A stretch of 64,000 bases of DNA from Schistosoma haematobium (taxonomy: Eukaryota; Platyhelminthes; Trematoda; Strigeidida; Schistosomatidae), in the NCBI RefSeq assembly GCF_000699445.3, contig NC_067196.1, forward strand, positions 80,838,364 to 80,902,363. The letters are read 5' to 3'. A program made the translations under genes and the position numbers. Positions 59,201 to 62,750 of this stretch are shown in pieces (position 1 is the stretch's first letter; each line of letters begins with the position of its first letter). A model generated the notes under the pieces. That model saw only the letters and a list, made by a program, of their open reading frames with translations, did not search any database and was not told the origin of the DNA.

Positions 59201-61934
59201 TGTCTTAGAAACATTGCTCGTATATCATGGGACCATCGAGTAAGTGATGTAGTTGTTAGGAAACGGGTACTAGGTTAGGATGGAAAATCCACTGATGAAT
59301 TAGTGAAACTTCATCAGTTGAGATGGCTGGGACAAGTGTTACATATGCCCAACCACCGACTGCCTCGATGTGCGATGTTCAGTGGTATAGGAGTAGATTG
59401 GAAGAAAGCTTGGGGCGACCGGACCAAAACATGGCGCAAGTCCATGAAGTCACTGACAAGTGGACTGAGTCATATTGGTAGGTGTAGACTACCTGGTTGG
59501 GATCCGCGAGACGATAGCAACCGATGGTTAGAGACCTTGAATGACATGGCTCAAAGTCGTTTGCAATGGCGCAGGTGCATACACTCTTTGTGTTCTCCCA
59601 GATTCTAATCTTCTGAATTCTTCATGTCCCTTTCCTTTTTTTCCCTTTTCAAATCTATTTCACTGGATTATAGTCCTAGAATAACATCTCCAAACCCTAA
59701 TCTTTCCGATTACTGCTTATACTCTTACCACCTCTACTACTACGGCATTTGAATCGACAACTGGATCTCTGTGCTAATGTGGTGTGGCAACTCGAACTAA
59801 TGTACGTACGTACGAAGTTCTAAGTTGTTACTGACAGACTAATTGACTAAATAAACTTCAGAACTGTTTAGTTTTTAATGTCTATTAGCCTGTTCAATGT
59901 AAGGGATACATGTTATTCATGTGAGAATTCACTCTTACTATAAAAAATACTTATTTTAAATGATCAAGCAAATAAAATTGATAAATGTAAAATTTATTAT
60001 TAAAGATAATCTTTGTAACTTCTATTTGTCACAAATATATCTAACTTATCACAATTGGTTGATCATTGGGTGGCGATCAATGTCATGCTTGTCTAGTCCT
60101 TATTAGTGCAGATCGAATGCTATCGATCATGTTGCAGTGTGGCTACCAGTCTAGGTGACTCGACACTGCGAGCACTATATATTGAGACTACCTCGACTAC
60201 TTCTAACCACCATTTAATATCTTACTTAAAATATCATCTGTGATGAAAAGAAACCAAAATGATTACATTGAATTAGTTCTATTCTAAAATATAAACATCC
60301 ATCTAGTGTTAGTTAATTTTCATTAACAATTAAATGGATATTAAATCTTTGATAAATATAATTAACAAAATCAAATCAATCTTGACAAATTCATTGAAGT
60401 CAAAGAAGAAGAAGAAGAAGAAGAAGATAAAATAAATCTATGTTATTAATATGCAAAGAATGTAGCATAGAATATCTTCATTACAGTCTAATAAATAAAA
60501 ACAAAATTATTTACTTCATTGAAATTAAATTTAATGAATGTTTTAATTTTTCAACTGTTAAAGTATTAAATAAATTTTTTTTAATTTTTTTAATTTTTTA
60601 TGTTTTTATTTTTTATTTTTTATTTTTATATTTTTTATTTTTTTTTATTTTTTATATTTTTTACTTTTCTTTTTTTTTTTCAAAATCTTCAATAAATATC
60701 ATGACAGAATGGATATTTTAGTTCCAGAACTTTAAAGTTAATAATCACTTTTAATAAAATTTCTTATTTCATAATTTGATATTTAATATAGAAAATCTTG
60801 TCTAACTTGAGTTGAAAATTCTTTCAATATTACAAAGTTTGATGAGTAGATAAATAAAAAATTATACTGGTATAATTAAATTCTTACATTAAAAATGCTT
60901 GGTCTGATTTTAAAATTACAAACTATCGAGGAATTTTGAAATCAAATACCCTGGTACGGCTGAGAATGAAGAGAGTTTGCTCTCCCTTTCAAAATCCTCT
61001 CACCTGATCACGTGCATATAACCACTGACAAGGAAGTTCTATTCATTGCCTTCCCGTAGCAGAGGTGTTGTTTATGAAATTGAGAAGATTAAAAGCGAAT
61101 GTACGGCACTTTACCCGGGTCAATGAGTGCGGAGGATCTATCTAGGGTAGTTGAAATATTTCAATTTTAAACCAATGGTCCACCTTCACCATTGCCTTTA
61201 GTGGGCTGATATCTCACAACAGACCTGAATGGACTCCGCTGGCAACGGCTTCACATTAGAAATCCAGGAAATGCCTCTTGAAGTCAGTCACTAGTAAGTA
61301 GATGATTATTATCAGAAGGGGTTTTGTGGAGATTTCGTGGATTGGTTAAAATTAAACATTAACACTGTTGTATGCCGAACGGCTCAGTGGTCTAGTGGTT
61401 AAGCGCTCGCGCGCGAAACTGATAGGTGCGGGATCGTGGCTGTGCACTGCTGAGGAGTCCCACACTAGGACGAAACGGCCGTCCAGTGCTTCCAGGTTTT
61501 CCATGGTGGTCTAGCTTCAATTGACTGATGATTTCAACTATTGAAATTACTAAAATCTCCACAAACCCCCTTCTGATAAAAGATTTATTGTCAATTAATT
61601 GAAGTTATTGAAACGGAAAAGATATATAAGTCAAAATATTGAGATTATATAAATTCCCAAATGACAATTATTTAGTATACAAACTCATTTATTAGTTAGC
61701 TATTACTCTTATTTCATATTCAATGTTTTTGTTTACTTGGTCACCAAAACAAAACAAAAAAACACACAAAAATACAAACAAACAAATGGTCTAATTTAAT
61801 TTTACAGCAAATTCATTCAATACAATTAATATTATGAATTCTTTATGTTTATTTTCTATTTTTTTATTATTACAGTTTGCAAAATACTCCTGACCCTGTT
61901 AAATCATCAGATTTAGACGAGAAAATAGTAAAAG
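19634..61934 (+). CDS. KCNQ: KCNQ (Kv7) voltage-gated K+ channel, partial multi-exon gene
   Basis: This entry spans the recognised coding exons of a plasma-membrane K+ channel subunit; KCNQ tetramers carry slow, PIP2- and calmodulin-dependent M-type or IKs-like currents. Nine exons were joined by eye using reading frame, AG/GT sites and protein similarity. They are 19634-19724, 29498-29624, 32123-32298, 34571-34696, then 37519-37629 or 45483-45593, then 51157-51341, 57006-57230 and 61876-61934. Phases agree at every junction. Together they give S1 (partial) to S6, the TVGYGD filter and the post-S6 IQ-type calmodulin site. The first exon (N-terminus and start of S1) and helices B to D were not found and probably lie outside. 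The S4-S5 junction ([14 protein letters not shown]) resembles KCNQ1 more than KCNQ2-5 as I remember them. Introns run from 2.3 to 9.8 kb and are full of retroelements. Family assignment is firm; subtype and exact C-terminus are less certain. Confidence 0.93.
19775..20260. mobile_element. Penelope-like element fragments, inverted pair
   Basis: 19960-20260 (plus) reads [20 protein letters not shown] and [20 protein letters not shown], the GIY-YIG-type domain, then KPELCIQ. 19775-19960 (minus) encodes an overlapping part ([33 protein letters not shown]). The two pieces face each other. They begin about 50 bp after a KCNQ exon donor. Confidence 0.75.
20261..21500. other. intron DNA, no gene recognised
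   Basis: No supported coding sequence. A short G-rich patch (TATTGGGTAGTGGGTGGGTG, 21361-21387) is unexplained. Confidence 0.4.
21526..21872 (-). mobile_element. hammerhead SINE family 2, single minus copy
   Basis: Tail (GTGGAGATTGTAGTA), mutated hammerhead, head with B box complement GGGACTCGAACCC, and spacer ending TTCTCACTAGAACTT. Confidence 0.7.
22555..22835 (+). mobile_element. short TIR element (MITE-like), copy 1
   Basis: GTGAGACTATAATTTATGG at the left and a decayed complement at the right (CCTTAAATTTTAAACTCACC). The internal CGAGACCTGTTATTTTATAC and TTAGGGTTTTC blocks match 49293-49589 and 55593-55890. Confidence 0.65.
22944..23155. repeat. imperfect palindrome rich in GGGG/CCCC runs
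   Basis: Two arms of about 95-100 bp that are mutual inverted repeats. They contain many TTTGGGGAAA-type blocks on one side and CCCC blocks on the other, starting CCCTATCTCCCAATTTTGGGG and ending AAATTGGGATAGAGG. No open frame. Unlike the AT-rich surroundings. Confidence 0.7.
23390..23805 (-). mobile_element. hammerhead SINE family 2, folded-back copy
   Basis: Minus copy from tail to spacer (23390-23700), then at 23703 a plus piece starting inside hammerhead stem II (GTCCTATACTAGGATGAAAC) through the tail. Core mutated in both. Confidence 0.7.
23806..24394. other. intron DNA, no gene recognised
   Basis: AT-rich, nothing supported. Confidence 0.4.
24395..24800. mobile_element. hammerhead SINE family 2, folded-back copy
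   Basis: Minus tail and hammerhead (24395-24540), then plus spacer, head, hammerhead and tail (24541-24800). Plus core is CCGAGGA, minus core TTGAGGA; each has one change in the invariant CUGA. Confidence 0.75.
25245..25505 (+). mobile_element. Sm-alpha-type SINE, nearly full length, hammerhead lacking stem II
   Basis: Head CACTAGCTAAGTGGATAACG, B box GAGTTCGAGTTCC, then CAGCTGACGAAACGTGCGTCC, where the whole stem II (about 16 nt) is missing, and a normal tail to ATGGGAAGATAGAAGCAAAC. Confidence 0.8.
25675..27190 (+). pseudogene. Penelope-like element, longest copy (RT end plus GIY-YIG domain)
   Basis: Starts in the reverse transcriptase near its active site ([10 protein letters not shown] where a YVDD box would be). 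It continues through the thumb and connector ([37 protein letters not shown]) to the GIY-YIG-type domain ([32 protein letters not shown]) and its end ([18 protein letters not shown]). Stops and shifts make it non-functional, and a foldback element is inserted at 26471-26716. The following AT-rich stretch to about 27190 resembles the 3' UTRs of the other copies. Confidence 0.85.
26471..26716. mobile_element. foldback element inserted in the Penelope-like copy, with TSD
   Basis: Begins TGAGATGGTGGAGAAGATTT and ends GAGAACAAAACTCCACCAAA. It splits the host frame between NSSIMAHF and [10 protein letters not shown]. The 12-bp AATGGCCCATTT occurs at 26459-26470 and 26717-26728 as target duplication. 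The inner 110 bp carries sequence also found (inverted) in the centre of the 14734 copy. Confidence 0.85.
27216..28105 (-). pseudogene. non-LTR retrotransposon family B, 3' half
   Basis: Minus strand encodes the end of a reverse transcriptase: [82 protein letters not shown], then decayed C-terminal sequence. The 3' end is a run of ACTT (27219-27240), i.e. AAGT repeats on the coding strand. Confidence 0.85.
28106..28894. other. intron DNA, no gene recognised
   Basis: AT-rich, nothing supported. Confidence 0.4.
28895..29070 (+). mobile_element. hammerhead SINE family 2, partial
   Basis: Head from GCGTTTCCGCACGAGAATGA, B box GGATTCAAATC, degraded hammerhead (CTGTCAAGGA), tail TCCATGGTGGTCTAG. 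Confidence 0.65.
29268..29390 (-). mobile_element. hammerhead SINE family 2, tail and hammerhead
   Basis: Core CTGAGGA and stem II are intact but GAAA has become GAAG and stem III is altered. Confidence 0.65.
29498..29624 (+). CDS. KCNQ: KCNQ exon: S2, S2-S3 linker, start of S3
   Basis: This 127-nt exon has an AAG acceptor and a GTAAGT donor. It reads [20 protein letters not shown], then [20 protein letters not shown] and IV plus one base. S2 keeps the acidic residues expected to pair with S4 arginines: the first residue E, and E of [12 protein letters not shown] is a strong KCNQ signature, and the basic ARRPF stretch before S3 is the conserved cytosolic linker. It continues in frame (codon split 1+2, giving Asp) into the next exon. 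Its length equals the corresponding human exon as I remember it. Confidence 0.93.
29755..29925. mobile_element. hammerhead SINE family 2 (second sub-type), hairpin copy
   Basis: Minus tail and partial hammerhead (29760-29850), then the same tail in plus orientation. Tail sub-type has AACCGATTGATGTTAGACC, as in 44795 and 45925. Confidence 0.7.
29926..30424. other. intron DNA, no gene recognised
   Basis: Nothing supported. Confidence 0.4.
30425..31200. mobile_element. Sm-alpha SINE cluster with an inserted GC-rich repeat
   Basis: 30425-30690 is a minus copy (hammerhead CTGACGA changed to ATGACGT). 30692-30795 is a plus head. 30838-30975 is a GC-richer repeat shared with 43437 and 60945. 30970-31070 is a minus head with hammerhead, and 31075-31200 a plus piece. 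Core residues are mutated in most; the 30970 minus piece reads CTGATGA but is truncated after GGACCAAA. Confidence 0.7.
31201..32122. other. intron DNA, no gene recognised
   Basis: Only the KCNQ splice acceptor at the end is supported. Confidence 0.4.
32123..32298 (+). CDS. KCNQ: KCNQ exon: S3 and S4 voltage sensor
   Basis: This 176-nt exon has an AACAG acceptor and a GTGAGT donor. It encodes S3 ([16 protein letters not shown]), a short S3-S4 loop (RNMFAA) and the S4 segment [20 protein letters not shown], then the S4-S5 linker [14 protein letters not shown]. The S4 arginine ladder has the Gln that KCNQ channels carry at the third charge position. The fifth position is Arg, as in KCNQ2-5, not the His I recall in KCNQ1. 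The exon ends in phase 0 right before the S5 exon, so AHRQ/ELF spans the junction. Confidence 0.95.
32299..33304. other. intron DNA, no gene recognised
   Basis: No coding support after the S4 exon. Confidence 0.4.
33305..33545 (+). mobile_element. hammerhead SINE family 2, plus copy
   Basis: Head ATACCGGCTCAGCGGTTTAC, B box GGGTTCGAGTCCC, hammerhead CTGAGGA with stem II but GACGAGTT instead of GACGAAAC, tail to CTCCACAAACC. Confidence 0.75.
34050..34285 (-). mobile_element. non-LTR retrotransposon family B, 3' end fragment
   Basis: Minus strand encodes [20 protein letters not shown] and related C-terminal sequence. 3' end toward ACTTACTTATTTATGCCTG. Lies in the intron before the S5 exon. 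Confidence 0.75.
34571..34696 (+). CDS. KCNQ: KCNQ exon: S5, turret and pore helix
   Basis: This 126-nt exon has a TTTAG acceptor and a GTAAGT donor and is phase 0 at both ends. It encodes S5 as [20 protein letters not shown], followed by [20 protein letters not shown] and GV. GFLGL-FSS and VEK match KCNQ1 S5. YADALWWGV is the pore helix shared by all KCNQ channels. Where retigabine-sensitive KCNQ2-5 have a Trp in TAWYIGF, this protein has Val (TTVYIGF); KCNQ1 also lacks that Trp. The next exon must supply the selectivity filter, and two candidates exist downstream. Confidence 0.95.
34697..35567. other. intron DNA with (AT)n tract
   Basis: No gene. Alternating AT run at 35187-35226. Confidence 0.45.
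35568..35981. repeat. candidate solo LTR
   Basis: Starts TGTTATAAC and ends TTAACA, giving TGTTA...TAACA termini about 414 bp apart. Interior is less AT-rich (GACGCGTAAACCTGTGCGAG) and holds a 113-codon minus frame that resembles no family I know. No clean target duplication seen, so this is tentative. Confidence 0.3.
35982..36561. other. intron DNA, no gene recognised
   Basis: Nothing supported. Confidence 0.4.
36562..36790 (+). repeat. interspersed repeat R220, copy 3
   Basis: Uninterrupted copy of the repeat at 19088-19315. An open frame across it is incidental. Confidence 0.7.
37519..37629 (+). CDS. KCNQ: KCNQ alternative pore/S6 exon A (variant S6)
   Basis: This 111-nt exon has an ATTAG acceptor and a GTAAGC donor, phase 0 at both ends. 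It reads [20 protein letters not shown], then [17 protein letters not shown]. The filter TVGYGD is intact and there is no stop or frameshift. Compared with exon B and with KCNQ consensus it has Ser-Gly where TW follows the filter, II-S where G-I-S gives the S6 glycine hinge, and PP at the PAG bend, so the joined motif becomes P-P-G. The open frame, splice sites and conserved filter argue for a used exon, not a decaying copy. It would replace exon B (45483-45593); both together would put two filters in one subunit. Confidence 0.88.
37630..38141. other. intron DNA after pore exon A
   Basis: AT-rich, no gene. Confidence 0.4.
38142..38322 (+). mobile_element. hammerhead SINE family 2, tail plus next-unit spacer
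   Basis: Tail (CTTCACAAAACCTCTTCTGA) followed directly by the spacer of a following unit (GCTCACTAGTGATTGACTTC, CAGGTCTGTTGTGAGATATC). A tandem junction remnant without a hammerhead. Confidence 0.65.
38690..39470 (+). pseudogene. Penelope-like element, GIY-YIG domain and 3' end
   Basis: An open stretch of about 110 codons (to a stop near 39027) reads [60 protein letters not shown] and [20 protein letters not shown]. This is the Cys-containing GIY-YIG-type endonuclease domain of Penelope-like elements, with family end VTPLSFPWP. The 3' UTR (39030-39470) is shared with 54955-55400 and ends in a degraded hammerhead-like motif (CTGATAA...GAAG near 39412). Confidence 0.8.
39471..39952. other. intron DNA, no gene recognised
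   Basis: Nothing supported. Confidence 0.4.
39953..40118 (-). mobile_element. hammerhead SINE family 2, tail and intact hammerhead
   Basis: Minus copy from the tail (CAGAAGGGGTTTTGTGAAG) through a complete hammerhead to the start of the head, truncated at GCACCCCGCGAGATT. Confidence 0.8.
40041..40086 (-). ncRNA. hammerhead ribozyme, all core positions intact
   Basis: On the minus strand: GCACTG (stem I), CTGATGA, GTCCCATACTAGGAC (stem II with loop), GAAA, CGGCCGTC, then CAGTGC. Stem I pairs 6 of 6, stem II GTCC/GGAC, and stem III ACGG/CCGT. Predicted cleavage follows GTC, between the complements of 40047 and 40046. The core fits the hammerhead consensus CUGANGA...GAAA...NUH. Confidence 0.8.
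40860..42430 (-). pseudogene. non-LTR retrotransposon (family A-like) reverse transcriptase pseudogene
   Basis: Minus strand, broken by several stops and shifts. Blocks in order: [48 protein letters not shown] (RT block A), [16 protein letters not shown] (YADD active site), [30 protein letters not shown]. The order and the [16 protein letters not shown] strings match family A, but divergence suggests another subfamily. It lies between the two KCNQ pore exons. Confidence 0.85.
42431..43373. other. unassigned stretch with overlapping short frames
   Basis: 42680-42986 has two overlapping plus frames of 85 codons and a more balanced base composition than the flanks. Neither product resembles a family I recognise; most likely part of an old mobile element. 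No splice pattern fits KCNQ. Confidence 0.25.
43374..43436 (+). mobile_element. foldback repeat, left arm only
   Basis: GAGATGGTGGGGAAGATTTG to GTTCTCTGGGCT, then abruptly another repeat. Confidence 0.6.
43437..43890. repeat. GC-rich interspersed repeat (long copy)
   Basis: Begins CCCAAATCCCCTGGTATGGC. Shorter copies at 30838-30975 and 60945-61150 share CCCTGGTACGGC, AAGTCCTA and GTGTTGTTT. About half GC against AT-rich surroundings. Several short frames on both strands lack similarity to anything I know. Confidence 0.6.
43905..44035 (+). mobile_element. hammerhead SINE family 2, truncated plus copy
   Basis: Starts in the hammerhead (CTTCTGAGTGGTCCTATACT) and runs to the tail; core mutated. 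Confidence 0.65.
44356..44472 (-). mobile_element. foldback repeat, right arm only
   Basis: CTTCTACTTGAAGTTTATAC to CAGCTCAGAAAACAAAAC. Confidence 0.6.
44525..44762. mobile_element. hammerhead SINE family 2, hairpin copy
   Basis: Minus tail and hammerhead to 44640, then a plus copy beginning inside stem II (CATATACTAAGATGAAACGG). Both cores damaged. Confidence 0.7.
44795..45300. mobile_element. hammerhead SINE family 2 (second sub-type), hairpin plus full plus-strand unit
   Basis: 44795-44905 is a tail hairpin. 44905-45300 is a plus unit with spacer, head (GGATGCCGGCTTAGTGTTCC), B box GGGTTCGAATCC, hammerhead (CCGAGGA, stem II decayed) and tail. It ends about 180 bp before pore exon B. Confidence 0.75.
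45483..45593 (+). CDS. KCNQ: KCNQ alternative pore/S6 exon B (canonical S6)
   Basis: This 111-nt exon has an ATCAG acceptor and a GTGAGT donor, phase 0 at both ends. It reads [20 protein letters not shown], then [17 protein letters not shown]. Joined to the next exon it gives [13 protein letters not shown], restoring the PAG bend and the glycine hinge (AGISFF) seen across KCNQ channels. It lies 7.85 kb downstream of exon A and has the same length and phase. This is the form closest to vertebrate and insect channels. Confidence 0.95.
45925..46410. mobile_element. hammerhead SINE family 2 (second sub-type), folded-back copy
   Basis: Minus tail, hammerhead, head and spacer (45930-46262), then plus B box, hammerhead and tail (46263-46410). 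The plus hammerhead is nearly complete. Confidence 0.75.
46299..46344 (+). ncRNA. hammerhead ribozyme, near-intact
   Basis: GCACTG, CTGAGGA, TTCCCACAATAGGAC, GAAA, CGGCCGTC, CAGTGC. All invariant core bases and stem I are intact. The only defect is the first stem II base (T for G), which removes the closing G-C pair and should weaken activity. Confidence 0.55.
46411..47367. other. intron DNA, no gene recognised
   Basis: Nothing supported. Confidence 0.4.
47368..47675 (-). mobile_element. hammerhead SINE family 2, minus copy
   Basis: Tail, hammerhead (47415-47460: core CTGAGGA and GAAA intact, one stem I and one stem III mismatch), head and spacer to CTCTGGTCACTGC. Confidence 0.75.
47945..48125. 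mobile_element. hammerhead SINE family 2 (second sub-type), hairpin copy
   Basis: Minus tail and decayed hammerhead, then an inverted tail from 48070. Confidence 0.65.
48126..49292. other. intron DNA; unexplained A/G-rich block
   Basis: 48750-49150 is purine-rich on the plus strand and lacks stops of any known repeat; perhaps LTR or 5' leader sequence. No gene supported. Confidence 0.3.
49293..49589 (-). mobile_element. short TIR element (MITE-like), copy 2 (inverted)
   Basis: Inverted relative to the copies at 22555 and 55593; TIR GAGACTATAATTTAT at left and TAAATTATAGTCTCACCAT at right. Confidence 0.75.
49590..50300. other. intron DNA, no gene recognised
   Basis: Nothing supported. Confidence 0.4.
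50301..50515 (+). mobile_element. Sm-alpha-type SINE, 5'-truncated with hammerhead
   Basis: Starts just before the hammerhead and continues through the usual tail (CATATGCCAACAAGAGACTA, GGGAAGATACAAGTGAAACA). No A or B box remains. Confidence 0.8.
50309..50353 (+). ncRNA. hammerhead ribozyme (Sm-alpha type), intact core
   Basis: ATCTAG, CTGACGA, GTCCAAAATAGGAC, GAAA, CGTGCGTC, CTGGAT. Stem I pairs ATCTAG with CTGGAT (one G-T wobble), stem II GTCC/GGAC. Stem III is very short, as known for schistosome hammerheads. Predicted cleavage follows 50347. Confidence 0.75.
50516..51156. other. intron DNA, no gene recognised
   Basis: Ends with the KCNQ acceptor TTTCAATTTCAG. Confidence 0.45.
51157..51341 (+). 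CDS. KCNQ: KCNQ exon: end of S6, helix A / IQ motif
   Basis: This exon has a TTTCAG acceptor and an unusual GTTTGT donor; 185 nt, phase 0 in and 2 out. It reads [40 protein letters not shown] and [21 protein letters not shown], ending two bases into a Gly codon. [12 protein letters not shown] is the absolutely typical S6 end and PIP2-binding S6-helix A link. [13 protein letters not shown] is the calmodulin-binding IQ-type helix A, and VATWKIH is shared with invertebrate KCNQ and KCNQ1. The codon completes as GG+A at the following exon. Confidence 0.95.
51342..51958. other. intron DNA, no gene recognised
   Basis: AT-rich, nothing supported. Confidence 0.4.
51960..52690 (+). pseudogene. Penelope-like element, divergent GIY-YIG domain and 3' end
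   Basis: [20 protein letters not shown] and RPERKA, then [37 protein letters not shown], and after a frameshift [15 protein letters not shown]. Same domain plan as the other copies but a different subfamily. The 3' UTR resembles 39030-39470. Confidence 0.75.
52691..53186. other. intron DNA, no gene recognised
   Basis: Nothing supported. Confidence 0.4.
53187..53435 (-). mobile_element. non-LTR retrotransposon family B, 3' fragment
   Basis: ACTTACTTACTTACTTACTC, then GTTACTCCTGGTGGAGGAGC, as at 27216; minus orientation, heavily decayed coding part. Confidence 0.75.
53487..53625 (-). mobile_element. non-LTR retrotransposon family A, 3' UTR fragment
   Basis: CAGTCAATCAATCATTCAGC (degenerate TGAC tail, inverted) then GGACCAGGCACATATGTGCA and CAAGTTGCCATACCTCATTA, complementary to 4535-4600. 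Confidence 0.75.
54058..54290. mobile_element. hammerhead SINE family 2, hairpin copy
   Basis: Minus tail and hammerhead (core CTGAGTA) to 54172, then plus from inside stem II (TCATACTAGGACGAAACGG) to the tail; arms of about 100 bp pair. Confidence 0.75.
54573..54700 (+). repeat. unnamed 125-bp repeat, copy 1
   Basis: GTAACCTAGACTGGTGGCCA to TGACATTGATCACC; an inverted copy lies at 60052-60180. Confidence 0.65.
54955..55490 (+). mobile_element. Penelope-like element, 3' UTR fragment
   Basis: Matches 39030-39470 closely (TTTATTATTATTTTCCTTAC, TCCAATTATCTGAACAC, GGTTTAATAATTTCGTATAT) and ends in a hammerhead-like motif at 55332-55399. 55405-55490 is complementary to 52625-52705, an inverted piece of another copy. 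Confidence 0.7.
55332..55399 (+). ncRNA. candidate Penelope-associated hammerhead ribozyme
   Basis: CTGATGA at 55346-55352, a weak short stem II (GAATCTAATC), GAAA at 55363-55366, then self-complementary AACAATATTGTT and C. Enclosing it, ATTAGAATAA (55332-55341) pairs perfectly with TTATTCTAAT (55390-55399). Helix I near the core is poorly paired, so activity is uncertain. Penelope-like elements are known to carry hammerheads in their terminal repeats. Confidence 0.45.
55593..55890 (+). mobile_element. short TIR element (MITE-like), best copy
   Basis: 298 bp with TIRs TTATGGTGAGACTATAATTT and, inverted at the right end, TTATGGCAAGATTAGAATTT. No coding capacity. Matches 22555 and 49293 copies. 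Confidence 0.75.
55891..56609. other. intron DNA, no gene recognised
   Basis: Nothing supported. Confidence 0.4.
56610..56930. mobile_element. Sm-alpha-type SINE, inverted tails and tandem junction
   Basis: Minus tail (56618-56678), plus tail (56680-56785), then the linker TTCAACTTCACTCCATCTCA and a new plus head (GATTCAGTAGCTAAGTGGAT, B box GGGTTCGAGTTC). It stops just before the hammerhead, some 75 bp upstream of a KCNQ exon. Confidence 0.75.
57006..57230 (+). CDS. KCNQ: KCNQ exon: post-helix-A linker
   Basis: This 225-nt exon has a TTTAG acceptor and a GTAAGT donor. It continues the Gly codon and reads [20 protein letters not shown], then [12 protein letters not shown], an Asn/Thr-rich stretch, and an acidic end ([15 protein letters not shown]). 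SRFGRFS-LKRR is a basic, Ser-rich segment like the phosphorylatable region after helix A in other KCNQs. The second half is low complexity and poorly conserved, as expected for this linker. An apparent ATG inside the exon is not a translation start. Placement follows frame, splice sites and position. Confidence 0.85.
57553..58038 (-). mobile_element. non-LTR retrotransposon family B, 3' fragment with TSD
   Basis: Short ACTT run then ACGCCTGTTACCCCTGATG; minus coding remnants of the C-terminal region. CTGATACAT at 57544-57552 and 58039-58047 is a 9-bp target duplication. Confidence 0.8.
58215..58335. repeat. small foldback with hammerhead-like core
   Basis: GAGTAGAAAATTGCGATCTT at 58217 onward pairs imperfectly with the stretch ending TTACAATTTTCTGCTCAC. 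It holds CTGAAGA (58269-58275), a GTGGC/GTCAC stem and GAAA (58296-58299). Confidence 0.4.
58502..59845 (+). pseudogene. non-LTR retrotransposon family A, RT to 3' end (best copy)
   Basis: A 258-codon open frame covers the reverse transcriptase from before block [39 protein letters not shown] (catalytic YADD), [27 protein letters not shown] and [24 protein letters not shown] at about 59276 interrupts what is otherwise continuous with the next frame (59303-59608: [39 protein letters not shown]). The endonuclease and first RT blocks are missing. The 3' UTR ends GTTGTTACTGACAGACTAAT. RTE-like by memory. Recently inserted compared with other copies, judging by the intact frame. Confidence 0.88.
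59846..60051. other. intron DNA, no gene recognised
   Basis: Nothing supported. Confidence 0.4.
60052..60180 (-). repeat. unnamed 125-bp repeat, copy 2 (inverted)
   Basis: Complementary to 54573-54700 over nearly the whole length (GTCATGCTTG, CGATCATGTTGCAGTGTGGC, CCAGTCTAGGTGACTCG). Confidence 0.65.
60400..60690. repeat. simple repeats: (GAA)n and T-rich tract
   Basis: (GAA)n near 60403-60427, then a TTTTTAT-type tract from 60570 to 60680. An open frame over the tract is low complexity and not a gene. Confidence 0.8.
60945..61150. repeat. GC-rich interspersed repeat, third copy
   Basis: ATACCCTGGTACGGCTGAGA to GTGTTGTTTATGAAATTGAG; matches 43437 onward, decayed. Confidence 0.6.
61165..61585. 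mobile_element. hammerhead SINE family 2 with intact hammerhead
   Basis: Minus spacer (61180-61310) joins a plus head, hammerhead and tail (61335-61585). A box GGCTCAGTGGTCTAGTGGTT is intact, but the B box region is deleted (GATAGGTGCGGGATCGTGG). Confidence 0.8.
61444..61489 (+). ncRNA. hammerhead ribozyme, all core positions intact
   Basis: GCACTG, CTGAGGA, GTCCCACACTAGGAC, GAAA, CGGCCGTC, CAGTGC. Stem I 6 of 6, stem II GTCC/GGAC, stem III ACGG/CCGT, cleavage predicted between 61483 and 61484. It sits about 390 bp upstream of a KCNQ exon in an intron on the transcribed strand, so it would be present in the pre-mRNA. Confidence 0.8.
61876..61934 (+). CDS. KCNQ: KCNQ small linker exon (last in window)
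   Basis: This 59-nt exon has a TTACAG acceptor and a GTACAT donor. AA from the previous exon plus T makes Asn, then [19 protein letters not shown] and one base (G). There is no recognisable domain. Support is a clean acceptor, an open frame in the right phase, and resemblance in style to the preceding acidic linker (PVKSSDLD here, PVKSEDLD in the exon before). Helix B and the tetramerisation coiled coil would follow beyond the window. Less certain than the membrane exons. Confidence 0.65.
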
Positions 61935-62004
61935 GTACATATTTTTGTTTTATTTTACAATCAAGAAAAAAAATTCATGAATGTGGATATTTGTATTTTG
62001 AATA

Positions 62005-62105
62005 GTTGAATTCATATGTCAATTAAAGGTAGACCATTATGGAAAACCTGGTCTAACTTCAACTGACTCATGAATAATAATGATAACATTCACAAAACCG
62101 CGTCT
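62005..62105. mobile_element. hammerhead SINE family 2, minimal hairpin
   Basis: Minus tail directly followed by its plus complement (GGTAGACCATTATGG...GGTCTAACTTCAACTGACTC); hammerhead entirely missing. Confidence 0.65.
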
Positions 62106-62547
62106 TTGATTTGTATTTTTGTTACATAATAAACAAATTTCTTTATAGTAAGTAAAGTATTATACGTTTTTAAATATTGTTGTTCAAATAATATAAAAAC
62201 TTTCGTCTAAATATGATCGAATACTTTCACAGTATTTGGGCACTGAGTTGGTATGAGATATTAAAGAGGAAGAATGTATTTGTAAAATCTGAGCGAATGG
62301 ATTTGAAGTAAATCCAACATTTTACCTGGTAATTTGGCTTAAGCTTTTTCATAACTATGAACTTCTACCTATTGTAATGCGAAATTTCAATAACAATGTC
62401 AAATTATCAAATTAAATATCAATGAACTTATCTTAACTCTGTGCCGGTTAATTATTTCGTTCAAGTCAGTAGGTTTCGTGATATAATCACTAATTGAATT
62501 ATATTCTTAAATGTAATTGGAACGATAATAACTGCTATGTAATTAGT

Positions 62548-62750
62548 ATCAGAAGGGGTTTTGTGGAGATCGTAGTAATTTCAACAGTTGAGATCATGAG
62601 TCATTTGAAGCTAGACCACCATGGAAAACCTGGAAGCACTACTTCTCAATGATGAGGAATCCCACAATAGGACGAAACGGCCGTCCAGTGCTTCCAGGTT
62701 TTCCACGGTGGTCTAGCTTCAATTGACTCATTATCTCAACTGTTGAAATT
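62548..62750. mobile_element. hammerhead SINE family 2, hairpin copy
   Basis: Minus tail to GGAAGCACT, then plus from ATGAGGAATCCCACAATAGG through GAAACGGCCGTCCAGTGC and tail. The 5' stem I strand and first core bases are missing at the flip point. Confidence 0.75.

Noticed and set aside
60440..60721. 93-codon Phe/Ile/Tyr-rich frame
   Set aside because: Low-complexity T-rich DNA.
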